Assembly: GCA_051208045.1 (NCBI GenBank)
Contig: JBPJFY010000007.1
Coordinates: 155,271-219,270, forward strand
From: LZORAL124-50-18 sp051208045
GTDB taxonomy: Bacteria; Pseudomonadota; Gammaproteobacteria; Pseudomonadales; Oleiphilaceae
Reading direction: 5' to 3'
Length of the DNA: 64,000 nucleotides
The position numbers were made by a program, and so were the translations under genes. A model generated the notes under the pieces. That model was not told the origin of the DNA. It worked only from the letters and a program-made list of their open reading frames with translations, and did not search any database. Within the stretch, counting starts at the first letter, position 1, and every line of letters begins with the position of its first letter. Shown in pieces: positions 41,454-50,256 of the stretch.

Positions 41454-42857
41454 ATGCAAAGTATACAACAACTATTTGACCGTACCTTTGGTGCGACCGG
41501 CGAAACTGCCCGCAAACCCAATCAAGCCCTGCCAGAGTCCAGTCGCCCCGCACGCCAGCAGGTGGTGCAGCAATCCTATTCGGTCGAGTTCCAATTGTCG
41601 GAGCTGAGTGTACGCCAGCGTGGGCACCACATGTTTGCCAGAGAGCTGTCCATGAGTGCGAGCTTTCGTGCCCAGTTTGGTGACGAAGCGCCGAAACTGG
41701 CCGAGCCCAAGTCGCAATTCTATGCAGCTGCGCCGGTGTTTGAGCCACCATCCCCTCAGGATGTGGCGGACACCATTCTCGGCTTTGTGGATCGACGCCT
41801 TCAGTCAGAGGCCGCTGCAGGTGCGTCACAGGAAAAACTGGATGATCTGTTGAGTCAGGCGCGCGAAGGGGTGGAGCGAGGTTTTGCTCAGGCCCGAGAG
41901 CAGATCGAACAGCTGGATATGATGAATGATGAGCTGAATGATGAAATTGGTCAGAGCTTCACCCTGGTGAATCAGGGATTGGACGATCTGTCAGAGAAAT
42001 ATCAGCTGACCGCACCGACATCTGCGCCGGTAGATGCGCCGGTCGTAGCGCCTGCACCTGAAAAACCAGAGCGAAAAGAGGCGGAGAAATCTGTTGAGCG
42101 CGGTGATCGAAACGACCCCCCGGCACGGGGCGTGAACTATCAGGCCGGCTTTGAAAAGTTCACCGGGTATTCCGAGGAAATGAGCATTGACGTGCGCACC
42201 AATGATGGAGATATCGTCAAGGTGTACTTCAGTGAGGCGGGCGCTTCACTGCAGAGTGGCTCGCTTGAGGCGGGTACGTTCGGTGGCCGGGATCGCGCGG
42301 GTACCTATGGCAGCGCTTCTTCATTCAGTGGGGTGGCATATCAGAGTGATTACCGCATCCAGGTGCAGGGAGAGCTGGATGAAGGCGAGTTGCAGGCGTT
42401 GAGCGACCTGTTTGCCCAGGCGGATGATCTGGCAGAACGCTTCTTTGGTGGTAATTTTCAGGATGCGTTTGATGCGGCCCTTAAGCTAGAAATGGACACC
42501 AGTGAGCTGGCCAGTTTTTCGCTGAGTCTCACGCAGACGCAGGTGCGACAGGTGTCTGCCTACGAGCGAATTGCAACACCGGCGCAGGATGCCTTTAATG
42601 CCCCTCCGGGCCGCGGCTTGCCTTCGCAGCGGGCCATTGAGCAACTGAATTCCCTGACCGCACAGCTTCGGGAAATGGTAAGCGTGGCAAGCGTATTTCC
42701 CGAACCGGTGAAGCTGGCTTCAGACTTCATTGATCAGTCATTGCGGTTGCGCGAGGCCGATCAGCCAGCACCGACGTTTGATCCCGGAGTGCGTGACCAG
42801 TTGCCGCCTTTCAGGGAGTTTATTGATACGCTGCTCCCTCAACTCGAACAGGAATAA
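41454..42857 (+). CDS. DUF5610-like protein under a flagellar-type promoter
   Basis: A 467-aa protein without a signal peptide. The N-terminal part contains VADTILGFVDRRL (about 100-112) and the helical SQAREGVERGFAQAREQIEQL, which fit DUF5610. A Pro/Ala linker (about 180-220) is followed by a Gly/Ser-rich beta region (about 235-305) and a helical C-terminal third. The ATG at 41454 has AAGGAGG seven bases before it. The upstream sigma-28 promoter suggests expression with late flagellar genes. The biochemical role is unknown. Confidence 0.75.
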   Translation: MQSIQQLFDRTFGATGETARKPNQALPESSRPARQQVVQQSYSVEFQLSELSVRQRGHHMFARELSMSASFRAQFGDEAPKLAEPKSQFYAAAPVFEPPSPQDVADTILGFVDRRLQSEAAAGASQEKLDDLLSQAREGVERGFAQAREQIEQLDMMNDELNDEIGQSFTLVNQGLDDLSEKYQLTAPTSAPVDAPVVAPAPEKPERKEAEKSVERGDRNDPPARGVNYQAGFEKFTGYSEEMSIDVRTNDGDIVKVYFSEAGASLQSGSLEAGTFGGRDRAGTYGSASSFSGVAYQSDYRIQVQGELDEGELQALSDLFAQADDLAERFFGGNFQDAFDAALKLEMDTSELASFSLSLTQTQVRQVSAYERIATPAQDAFNAPPGRGLPSQRAIEQLNSLTAQLREMVSVASVFPEPVKLASDFIDQSLRLREADQPAPTFDPGVRDQLPPFREFIDTLLPQLEQE

Positions 42858-42867
42858 TCTTCGATCG

Positions 42868-42900
42868 CCGGCAGGATTGACGCTGTTTTGATCCTGCCGG
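42868..42900 (+). terminator. Hairpin after the DUF5610 gene
   Basis: A perfect 10-bp stem, CCGGCAGGAT (42868-42877) with ATCCTGCCGG (42891-42900), with a 13-base loop. The following bases are not T-rich at once, so this is a probable but imperfect terminator. Confidence 0.6.
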
Positions 42901-43055
42901 ACAGCCTCTTATCTTCCCTCGCGCATTCTGCGCCAATTTTGTGACGAATATTCAAGCAATTCAAGAATTTCATTGTCCGAAACTGCACCAATTGTGGTAG
43001 AGTACGCAGTTTGCAAAATTCGCCAATAATTCAGCGTCTCACAGTGGATTGATCT

Positions 43056-45656
43056 ATGAAAAGTGCAGAAATTCGTCGGGCATTTCTTGATTATTTCAAG
43101 CGTCAAGAACATCAGGAAGTCGAAAGCAGTTCGTTAGTGCCTGCGGATGATCCAACCCTGTTGTTTACCAATGCCGGGATGAATCAGTTTAAAGATGTGT
43201 TTCTCGGTAAGGAACACCGGCCCTATACACGGGCAACTACGTCACAGAAGTGCGTGCGCGCCGGTGGCAAGCACAATGACCTGGAAAACGTCGGTTATAC
43301 AGCACGGCACCACACCTTTTTCGAGATGCTGGGGAATTTCAGTTTTGGTGATTATTTCAAGCATGACGCCATTCGGTTTGCCTGGGAGTTTCTGACAGAA
43401 GAGCTCAAGCTGCCCAAAGAAAAACTGTGGGTTACTGTCTACAAAGACGACAAGGAAGCGGAAGACATCTGGTTCAATGAAATGGGGATTGATCAAACCC
43501 GTTTTTCGCGATTGGGCGAAAAGGACAACTTCTGGGCCATGGGGGATACCGGTCCTTGTGGTCCCTGTACCGAAATATTCTACGATCACGGCGAGTCCGT
43601 TGCGGGTGACCCGCCAGGCGGCCCCAATGATGATGGCGACCGCTACATCGAAATCTGGAACCTCGTCTTCATGCAGTACAACCGTACGGCGGATGGCGAA
43701 CTGCACCCACTGCCCAAGCCTTCCGTTGATACCGGCATGGGGCTGGAACGTATTTCTGCGGTGATGCAGCGTGTGCACAGTAACTATGAAATCGATTTGT
43801 TCCAGACGATTCTGCAGGGCGCTTCCGATCTGTTGGGTGGCGTTGCGACCACCGAAAAATCTTTGCGCGTAATTGCCGATCATATTCGTTCCTGTTCCTT
43901 CCTCATCGCAGACGGCGTGATGCCTTCGAATGAAGGCCGGGGCTTTGTACTGCGCCGTATCATTCGTCGCGCGGTGCGTCATGGCAACAAACTTGGCGCA
44001 ACCCAGCCTTTCTTCCACAAACTGGTCGGCACGCTGGTGGAAGTTATGGGTGAGGCGTATCCCGAATTGGTAGAAAGACAGGCGGACATTGAAAAAGCGC
44101 TGTTGATGGAAGAGCAGCAGTTTGCCCGTACGCTGGATCATGGCATGAAGCTGCTGAAGCAGGATATTGAAGCGCTGGATGGCAAGATCATTCCGGGTAC
44201 GACGGTGTTTACCCTCTATGACACCTACGGATTCCCGGTGGACCTGACCAACGACATCGCGCGCGAGCATGGTCTGGAATTGGACTACGCCGGCTATGAG
44301 CAGGCAATGGAAGCGCAGCGCGAACGTGCGCGCTCAGCGAGTAAATTTGGTGTGGATTACAATGACGCGGTCGTGGTGGAGGGTGAAACACGGTTTACCG
44401 GGTATGACCGGACGGCTCAAAACTGTGCGGTTAAGGCAGTATTCGTAGGCGGCGAGCCGGCGACGGCGGTCGTTGGGAATACCGCGATTGTTGTACTGGA
44501 AGAAACGCCGTTCTACGGTGAGTCCGGTGGTCAGGTTGGCGATAAAGGGCGCATCCTGTGGGCTGGTGGTGAGTTTCTCGTCAAAGACACCCAGAAAGAG
44601 GGTAACAATCACCTGCATTTCGGGGAAGTCATTTCCGGTGAGTTGACAACGGGTCAGGCGGTTGATGCGGAGGTCGACAGTCAGAAACGTCTCATCACTG
44701 CAGCTAATCACTCGGCGACGCACCTGCTGCACGCAGCCTTGCGCAAAGTCCTGGGCAGTCATGTTCAGCAAAAAGGCTCTCTGGTTGATCATGAAAAGCT
44801 GCGCTTTGACTTTGCTCATCCAGAAGCGGTTACGGCAGAACAGATTCAGCAGATTGAAGCGTTGGTGAATGCAGAAATTCGCGCGAACACCCCGATTGCA
44901 ACCGAGGTGACGGACATTGAAACCGCCAAGGAAAAAGGCGCAATGGCCTTGTTTGGTGAGAAATACGGCGACACGGTACGTGTGCTTTCCATGGGGGTGG
45001 AAGACTTTTCCGTAGAGCTTTGTGGTGGCACCCATGCCAATCGCACAGGGGATATTGGTTTCCTCACGGTGGTGTCGGAAGGTGCGGTATCTTCAGGTAT
45101 TCGTCGAATTGAAGCGGTAACGGGCGCACAGGCAGAAGCTCGATATCAGAAAGATGAACACATCCTGAGAGCATTGGCGGGTGCAGTAAAAGCCGGTCGA
45201 GACTCAGTACTGGACAAAGTGCTCCAGGCACTTGAAAAAGGGCGGCAGCTGGAAAAAGAAGTGGAACAGCTGAAAGCCAAGCTGGCGCGTTCCGCCGGGG
45301 ATGATCTGCTGCAACAGGCGACGGATGTGAATGGTGTGAAGGTGCTGGCGGCCCGGCTGGATGGGGTGGACCGTAAAGCGCTGATGGATATGGCAGACCA
45401 GCTGAAGAACAAGTTGGGCTCTGCGGTGGTGTTATTGTCTGCGGTGGAAGACGACAAGGTGGTATTGATCGCCGGTGTCACCAAGGATATTTCAAAATCT
45501 GTGAAAGCGGGTGATTTAATAAAAGAAGCGGCTGCAAAATGCGGTGGCAAGGGCGGAGGACGTCCCGATATGGCACAAGGGGGCGGTACAGATGTTGCCG
45601 CACTCGAAAGCGTGCTCGCTATGGTGCCGGATTGGGTGAGAAGCCAGCAGTCTTAG
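43056..45656 (+). CDS. alaS: Alanyl-tRNA synthetase
   Basis: An 866-aa class II synthetase. The catalytic core opens with RRAFLDYFKRQEHQ and contains the class II motifs; the editing domain has the zinc-binding HSATH (from residue 552) and CGGTH (from 656); the C-terminal part is the usual coiled-coil and DHHA1 domain. Length is normal. The order alaS-lysC-csrA is the one found in Pseudomonas. Confidence 0.98.
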   Translation: MKSAEIRRAFLDYFKRQEHQEVESSSLVPADDPTLLFTNAGMNQFKDVFLGKEHRPYTRATTSQKCVRAGGKHNDLENVGYTARHHTFFEMLGNFSFGDYFKHDAIRFAWEFLTEELKLPKEKLWVTVYKDDKEAEDIWFNEMGIDQTRFSRLGEKDNFWAMGDTGPCGPCTEIFYDHGESVAGDPPGGPNDDGDRYIEIWNLVFMQYNRTADGELHPLPKPSVDTGMGLERISAVMQRVHSNYEIDLFQTILQGASDLLGGVATTEKSLRVIADHIRSCSFLIADGVMPSNEGRGFVLRRIIRRAVRHGNKLGATQPFFHKLVGTLVEVMGEAYPELVERQADIEKALLMEEQQFARTLDHGMKLLKQDIEALDGKIIPGTTVFTLYDTYGFPVDLTNDIAREHGLELDYAGYEQAMEAQRERARSASKFGVDYNDAVVVEGETRFTGYDRTAQNCAVKAVFVGGEPATAVVGNTAIVVLEETPFYGESGGQVGDKGRILWAGGEFLVKDTQKEGNNHLHFGEVISGELTTGQAVDAEVDSQKRLITAANHSATHLLHAALRKVLGSHVQQKGSLVDHEKLRFDFAHPEAVTAEQIQQIEALVNAEIRANTPIATEVTDIETAKEKGAMALFGEKYGDTVRVLSMGVEDFSVELCGGTHANRTGDIGFLTVVSEGAVSSGIRRIEAVTGAQAEARYQKDEHILRALAGAVKAGRDSVLDKVLQALEKGRQLEKEVEQLKAKLARSAGDDLLQQATDVNGVKVLAARLDGVDRKALMDMADQLKNKLGSAVVLLSAVEDDKVVLIAGVTKDISKSVKAGDLIKEAAAKCGGKGGGRPDMAQGGGTDVAALESVLAMVPDWVRSQQS

Positions 45657-45765
45657 TGGCTGTCAGAATCAAAGGCGATCAGTGTCAAAGGCTCACAGCA
45701 TTATGGGCTTGGGCAGTGTGGCGAGAGAGATGGTTCAGTAGTTTTTACGGGATGTAAGTAACGAA

Positions 45766-46995
45766 ATGGCATTGTTTGTACAGAAGTTTGGTGGCACCTC
45801 GGTGGGTACCGTCGAAAGGATCAAAGCAGTCGCGGAAAAAGTAAAACGGTTTCGTGAAGAAGGGCATGACATGGTGGTGGTGGTTTCCGCCATGAGCGGT
45901 GAGACCAATCGATTGATTGATCTGGCCAAAGCCATGATGGAAGAGCCTACACCGCGGGAAATGGATGTGCTGGTGTCTACTGGCGAGCAGGTAACCATCG
46001 CTTTGTTGTGTATGGCACTCCATAGCCTGGGTTGCGAAGCGGTGTCCTACACAGGAGCACAGGTGCGAATTGTTACGGACACGGTGCACACCAAGGCGCG
46101 GATCAAGTCGATTGATGAAGAAAACATCCGTTCGGATCTGTCGTACGGCAGAATCGTCGTTGTCGCCGGTTTCCAGGGGGTAGACGAGGATGGCAACATC
46201 ACCACGCTGGGGCGCGGAGGCTCGGACACTTCTGCGGTGGCGTTGGCCGCTGCGCTGAAAGCAGATGAGTGCCAGATCTATACGGACGTTGACGGCGTAT
46301 ACACCACAGACCCAAGGGTGGTCGACAGCGCAGTGCGTCTGGACAAAATCACTTTTGAAGAAATGATCGAAATGGCGAGCCTTGGCTCCAAGGTGTTGCA
46401 GATTCGATCCGTTGAATTTGCGGGCAAGTACAATGTGCCGCTGCGTGTACTGTCTTCGTTTGAAGATGGCCCAGGAACGTTAATTACTATTGAGGATAGC
46501 AGTGAAATGGAACAACCAGTTGTTTCCGGAATCGCTTTCAATCGAGATGAAGCCAAGCTGACCATTAAGGGTGTGCCCGACACGCCTGGCGTAGCTTCGC
46601 GCATTTTGAGGCCGGTAAGCGATGCAAACATTGAAGTGGATATGATTGTTCAAAACACCGGACAGGATGGTGCCACTGATTTCACCTTTACCGTGCATCG
46701 GAACGACTATAAAAAGGCGTACCAGATTATTGAAGGCTTAAGTGCTGAACTGGGTGCCAAGGAAATGGCTGGCGACAATAAAATTGCTAAAGTCTCTATC
46801 GTTGGGGTGGGCATGCGTTCTCATGCGGGCGTCGCAACGCGTATGTTTGAAGCGCTATCTAAGGAAGGGATAAACATTCAGATGATTTCCACGTCTGAAA
46901 TCAAAATCTCTGTGGTAATCGCAGAAAAATATCTGGAACTGGCAGTGCGATGTCTGCATGGTGAGTTTGAACTGGGAGAAACCAAAGCGGAGTAA
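45766..46995 (+). CDS. lysC: Aspartate kinase
   Basis: A 409-aa enzyme that makes aspartyl phosphate, the first step to Lys, Thr and Met. The N-terminal kinase has KFGGTSVG (6-13) and LGRGGSDTSAV; two ACT domains follow (about 265-400) for feedback control. An internal start for a separate beta subunit is not evident. It is followed by csrA after 258 bp. Confidence 0.96.
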   Translation: MALFVQKFGGTSVGTVERIKAVAEKVKRFREEGHDMVVVVSAMSGETNRLIDLAKAMMEEPTPREMDVLVSTGEQVTIALLCMALHSLGCEAVSYTGAQVRIVTDTVHTKARIKSIDEENIRSDLSYGRIVVVAGFQGVDEDGNITTLGRGGSDTSAVALAAALKADECQIYTDVDGVYTTDPRVVDSAVRLDKITFEEMIEMASLGSKVLQIRSVEFAGKYNVPLRVLSSFEDGPGTLITIEDSSEMEQPVVSGIAFNRDEAKLTIKGVPDTPGVASRILRPVSDANIEVDMIVQNTGQDGATDFTFTVHRNDYKKAYQIIEGLSAELGAKEMAGDNKIAKVSIVGVGMRSHAGVATRMFEALSKEGINIQMISTSEIKISVVIAEKYLELAVRCLHGEFELGETKAE

Positions 46996-47253
46996 CGCTT
47001 GGATGTCACTCGAGATGACCTGATCCGGTTTGCCCCTGAGGGAATTGTAAAATCGGGAAAAAACTTTAAACAATTCATGCGGAAACAAAAATCTGGCATA
47101 TACTGAAAGCAATAACGGTTTACTGATAGGTGGGGACTGTTCCATCCAGGGGGTATCTGGTGGTTGTTGCGATACGGAGTGTCAGGTCGTTGTGTTCCGT
47201 AACAGTTTTTAGGATTGGATCAGGTCAAATACATATTATAAAGGAGATAGATG

Positions 47254-47448
47254 ATGTTGATATTGACCCGTCGTGTAGGGGAGACACTGATGGTAGGGGA
47301 TGAAGTTACGGTAACCGTACTGGGAGTAAAAGGAAACCAGGTGCGTATTGGCGTTAATGCACCCAAAGAAGTTGCCGTGCATCGTGAAGAAATTTATCAG
47401 CGAATTCAAAAAGAAAAAGCTGATGGCCATTCCGACTCAGATTCTTAA
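47254..47448 (+). CDS. csrA: Carbon storage regulator CsrA/RsmA
   Basis: A 64-aa RNA-binding dimer that controls translation of target mRNAs through GGA motifs. The N-terminus MLILTRRVGETLMVGDEV is near-identical to known CsrA, with Arg44 in the second RNA-binding strand region VHREEIYQRI. Two ATGs are adjacent; I choose the second (47254), seven bases from AAGGAG at 47241-47246. The upstream TATACT (47099-47104) may be a promoter element. Confidence 0.97.
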   Translation: MLILTRRVGETLMVGDEVTVTVLGVKGNQVRIGVNAPKEVAVHREEIYQRIQKEKADGHSDSDS

Positions 47449-47468
47449 TAATTTTCTGAAATAATCCT

Positions 47469-47496
47469 TTGAATTTTTAAACAGAGTTGTTATTAT
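47469..47496 (+). promoter_or_regulatory. Sigma-70 promoter of the tRNA genes
   Basis: TTGAAT (47469-47474), 16 bases, TATTAT (47491-47496), followed by the GC-rich ACGCGCC typical of stringently controlled stable-RNA promoters. tRNA-Ser starts at 47509. Confidence 0.65.
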
Positions 47497-47508
47497 ACGC
47501 GCCGATTC

Positions 47509-47596
47509 GGAGAGATGGCCGAGAGGCCGAAGGCGCGCCCCTGCTAAGGGCGTATACCGCAAGGTATCGAGGGTTCGAATCCCTCTCTCTCCGCCA
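47509..47596 (+). tRNA. tRNA-Ser (GCT)
   Basis: An 88-nt class II tRNA with a long variable arm. Acceptor GGAGAGA pairs with TCTCTCC, the discriminator G is followed by an encoded CCA, and the anticodon loop CTGCTAA gives anticodon GCT (47543-47545), reading AGC/AGU. GGTTCGAATCC is the T arm. Confidence 0.97.
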
Positions 47597-47655
47597 TCGT
47601 TTTTAGGTATTGATTAATCGAATTCTTACGGTTAACATGCCGACCTCAAAATTGC

Positions 47656-47732
47656 GCGGCTGTAGCTCAGCTGGATAGAGTACCTGGCTACGAACCAGGC
47701 GGTCGGAGGTTCGAATCCTCCCAGCCGCGCCA
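47656..47732 (+). tRNA. tRNA-Arg (ACG)
   Basis: A 77-nt tRNA. Acceptor GCGGCTG pairs with CAGCCGC, discriminator G and encoded CCA follow. The anticodon loop CTACGAA gives ACG (47690-47692), whose A is normally edited to inosine to read CGU/CGC/CGA. The core closely matches E. coli tRNA-Arg(ACG). Confidence 0.97.
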
Positions 47733-48133
47733 TCTATACACAGAATCCTGTGAATTTCATTGCTTTAGTTTTATTTTTTCCTCTTCCTGTGCGCGCTTGT
47801 TGGTTTTTTGTCGTCAATTCGTTGACACCCCTTGGCTGCTTGCCAAGTATCTTCCTGATTCATATCATAAAATTGTGGACTGGTCGAACCTCGACCAAAG
47901 TTTCGGTTGCCTCGTGCCCCCATAAAAGGCAAAATACGCACGGAATTCTGCCAGCGCTCTACACGCACGTCCGTAGCGCCTGTCAGAAGATTTACCCTTT
48001 AGTTGCCGGGGTGATTATTGCATCGCATCGCTGATTATTGGGAACGGTAAGTTGCTCTGAGAGTGGCTGAGCCGCACCAGAAATACCACAACGTGTATTT
48101 CAATTTAATGTAAGAGTAAAAAAGGTTCCGTAT
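47733..48133 (+). promoter_or_regulatory. 401-bp region upstream of oadGAB with a candidate promoter/operator
   Basis: No convincing gene. A weak hairpin CACAG/CTGTG (47739-47752) with a T-rich tail could end the tRNA transcript. TTGACA at 47822-47827 is a perfect -35; 17 bases later AAGTAT is a poor -10. Between them lies an inverted repeat CTTGGC, five bases, GCCAAG (47831-47847), a plausible operator. The rest up to the oadG ribosome site (AAAAAAGG) shows nothing I can name. Confidence 0.45.
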
Positions 48134-48391
48134 ATGTCCGAATCTATCATGACCCAAGCTGCAGAGCTGATGATTGTCGGGATGGGATTTGTGTTCGTTT
48201 TTCTGACCGTGTTGGTTTTTGCCACCAAAGGCATGTCCAAGGTGGCGGTAAAACTGGCACCCCCAGTACCTCCGAAACCAGCACCAGCGAGAGCAGCGGC
48301 ATCCCCCACACAACCCGGGATGGATGATGCGACACTGATGGCTGTTATCTCGGCCGCAGTGAACAAATATCGTTCAGAACACAAAAAGTAA
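48134..48391 (+). CDS. oadG: Oxaloacetate decarboxylase gamma subunit
   Basis: An 85-aa protein with one N-terminal membrane helix (about 9-30), an Ala/Pro-rich linker and a short amphipathic C-terminal helix, the usual OadG layout. It assembles the sodium-translocating decarboxylase by joining OadA to the membrane subunit OadB. The gene order G-A-B is standard. Confidence 0.9.
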   Translation: MSESIMTQAAELMIVGMGFVFVFLTVLVFATKGMSKVAVKLAPPVPPKPAPARAAASPTQPGMDDATLMAVISAAVNKYRSEHKK

Positions 48392-48433
48392 GAATGATTT
48401 GATTAACACCTTCTAAAAAAAGGCGAGAAATCC

Positions 48434-50242
48434 ATGACCGATACTAAAAAACCATTGGGAATTACTGATGTAGTTCTGCGAGATGCCCATCAGTCCTTAT
48501 TTGCGACTCGATTGAGGCTGGAAGACATGCTGCCGATTGCAGGCAAACTGGATCAGGTGGGTTACTGGTCTGTTGAATCCTGGGGTGGTGCAACCTTTGA
48601 CTCTTGTATTCGATTTATTGGTGAAGATCCCTGGGATCGTATTCGTCAATTAAAGAAGGCGATGCCAAACACAAAACAGCAGATGTTGTTGAGAGGACAA
48701 AACCTGTTGGGCTATCGTCACTACGCTGATGACGTAGTGAATCGTTTTGTTGAGCGCGCCAAAGATAATGGCGTCGATGTATTTCGTGTGTTTGATGCGA
48801 TGAATGATCCACGCAACCTGGAAACTGCGCTGAAAGCAGTCAAGCGTGTGGGCGGACATGCACAAGGAACCATTTCCTATACGACTAGCCCGGTGCATAC
48901 GGTTGAAAACTGGGTGGATCTGGCCAAGCGCATCGAAGATATGGGGGCGGACTCCATTGCCATTAAGGATATGTCCGGTATTTTGAGCCCGGCTGAAGCG
49001 TTTGATCTGGTATCGCGCCTGAAATCACAAACCGGGTTGGAAGTTCAACTGCATGCGCATGCGACAGCGGGATTGTCCGACATGACGATTCTGAAAGCAG
49101 TTGAGGCCGGAATTGATCGTGTGGATACAGCAATCTCCTCCATGTCGATGACCTATGGTCATACCGCCACCGAGAGTGTGGTTGCGGCATTGAAAGGGAC
49201 TGACCGCGACACGGGTCTGGATATTACGCTGATCGAGGAAATTGCAGCGTATTTCCGTGAAGTACGAAAGAAGTATGTCAAATTCGAAGGTTCTCTGCGT
49301 GGTACCGACAGTCGCATTCTCGTGGCGCAGGTGCCCGGCGGCATGTTAACCAACATGGAAAGCCAGTTGAAAGAGCAGGGTGCCGCGGATAAGTTTGATG
49401 CGGTACTGGAAGAGATTCCGCGCGTTCGTGAAGACCTGGGATACATCCCGCTGGTGACGCCAACTTCTCAGATTGTTGGTACTCAGGCGGTGTTGAATGT
49501 GTTGACCGGTGAGCGATACAAGTCCATCTCCAAGGAAACTGCCGGTATCCTGAAAGGGGAGTACGGAGCTGCACCCGCGCCTTACAATGCCGAGCTGCAA
49601 CAACGTGTGCTCGATGGCGCTGAACCGATTACCTGTCGCCCCGCAGATTTGCTTGAGCCAGAGCTGGACAAGTTGACCAAGGAAGTGGAAGAGCTGTCAA
49701 AAGAGAAAGGATTCAAGCTTGCCGATGCCGTAGTGGATGATGTGTTGACCTATGCATTGTTCCCCCAGATTGGCTTGAAGTTTCTCGAAAATCGAGGCGA
49801 CGCGTCGAAATTCGAGCCCATGCCATCCGCGGATGATGTGGCACCGGCGAAGGCTTCGGCCAAATCCGGTGGTGGCGCAGAAGTGTATACCGTGACGGTT
49901 TCCGGGCAACAATACGTTGTGCAAGTGGAAGAAGGTGGCGACATCAGCAAGTTGGCTGCTGTGGGTGCTGCGCCAGCTGCCGCACCGGCCGCTGCTGCTC
50001 CTGCTCCTGCCCCTGCTGCAGGTGGCGCCGGTGAGCCTGTGCCAGCGCCGTTGGCCGGAAACATCTTCAAAGTGGTGGTATCTGCAGGCCAGGCCGTTCA
50101 GGAAGGTGATGTATTGATCATCCTCGAAGCCATGAAGATGGAGACTGAAATTCGTGCATCCAAGGCGGGCACGGTCGGTTCCATTTCCGTGAGCGTGGGC
50201 GATGCCGTAGCCGTAGGCGATACGCTTCTAACTTTGAATTAA
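48434..50242 (+). CDS. oadA: Oxaloacetate decarboxylase alpha subunit (carboxyltransferase, biotinylated)
   Basis: A 602-aa protein. The N-terminal carboxyltransferase domain begins DVVLRDAHQSLFATRLR; a long Ala/Pro linker (about 510-535) leads to the biotin domain with EAMKMET, biotinyl Lys568, 35 residues from the end. It takes CO2 from oxaloacetate to biotin. OadB then releases it while pumping Na+. Confidence 0.96.
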   Translation: MTDTKKPLGITDVVLRDAHQSLFATRLRLEDMLPIAGKLDQVGYWSVESWGGATFDSCIRFIGEDPWDRIRQLKKAMPNTKQQMLLRGQNLLGYRHYADDVVNRFVERAKDNGVDVFRVFDAMNDPRNLETALKAVKRVGGHAQGTISYTTSPVHTVENWVDLAKRIEDMGADSIAIKDMSGILSPAEAFDLVSRLKSQTGLEVQLHAHATAGLSDMTILKAVEAGIDRVDTAISSMSMTYGHTATESVVAALKGTDRDTGLDITLIEEIAAYFREVRKKYVKFEGSLRGTDSRILVAQVPGGMLTNMESQLKEQGAADKFDAVLEEIPRVREDLGYIPLVTPTSQIVGTQAVLNVLTGERYKSISKETAGILKGEYGAAPAPYNAELQQRVLDGAEPITCRPADLLEPELDKLTKEVEELSKEKGFKLADAVVDDVLTYALFPQIGLKFLENRGDASKFEPMPSADDVAPAKASAKSGGGAEVYTVTVSGQQYVVQVEEGGDISKLAAVGAAPAAAPAAAAPAPAPAAGGAGEPVPAPLAGNIFKVVVSAGQAVQEGDVLIILEAMKMETEIRASKAGTVGSISVSVGDAVAVGDTLLTLN

Positions 50243-50256
50243 TCGAGTTTGTAAAC

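Noticed and set aside
43242..44270. 342-codon open frame opposite alaS
   Set aside because: Shadow of alaS on the other strand with no recognisable protein features.
47831..47847. Match of TTGGC-N5-GCCAA to a eukaryotic NF-I site
   Set aside because: Coincidence; the motif has no such meaning in bacteria. Kept only as an inverted repeat.
47750..48034. 94-codon frame downstream of tRNA-Arg
   Set aside because: No ribosome site, overlaps the candidate promoter and has no family features; it opens in the T-rich stretch that probably ends the tRNA transcript.
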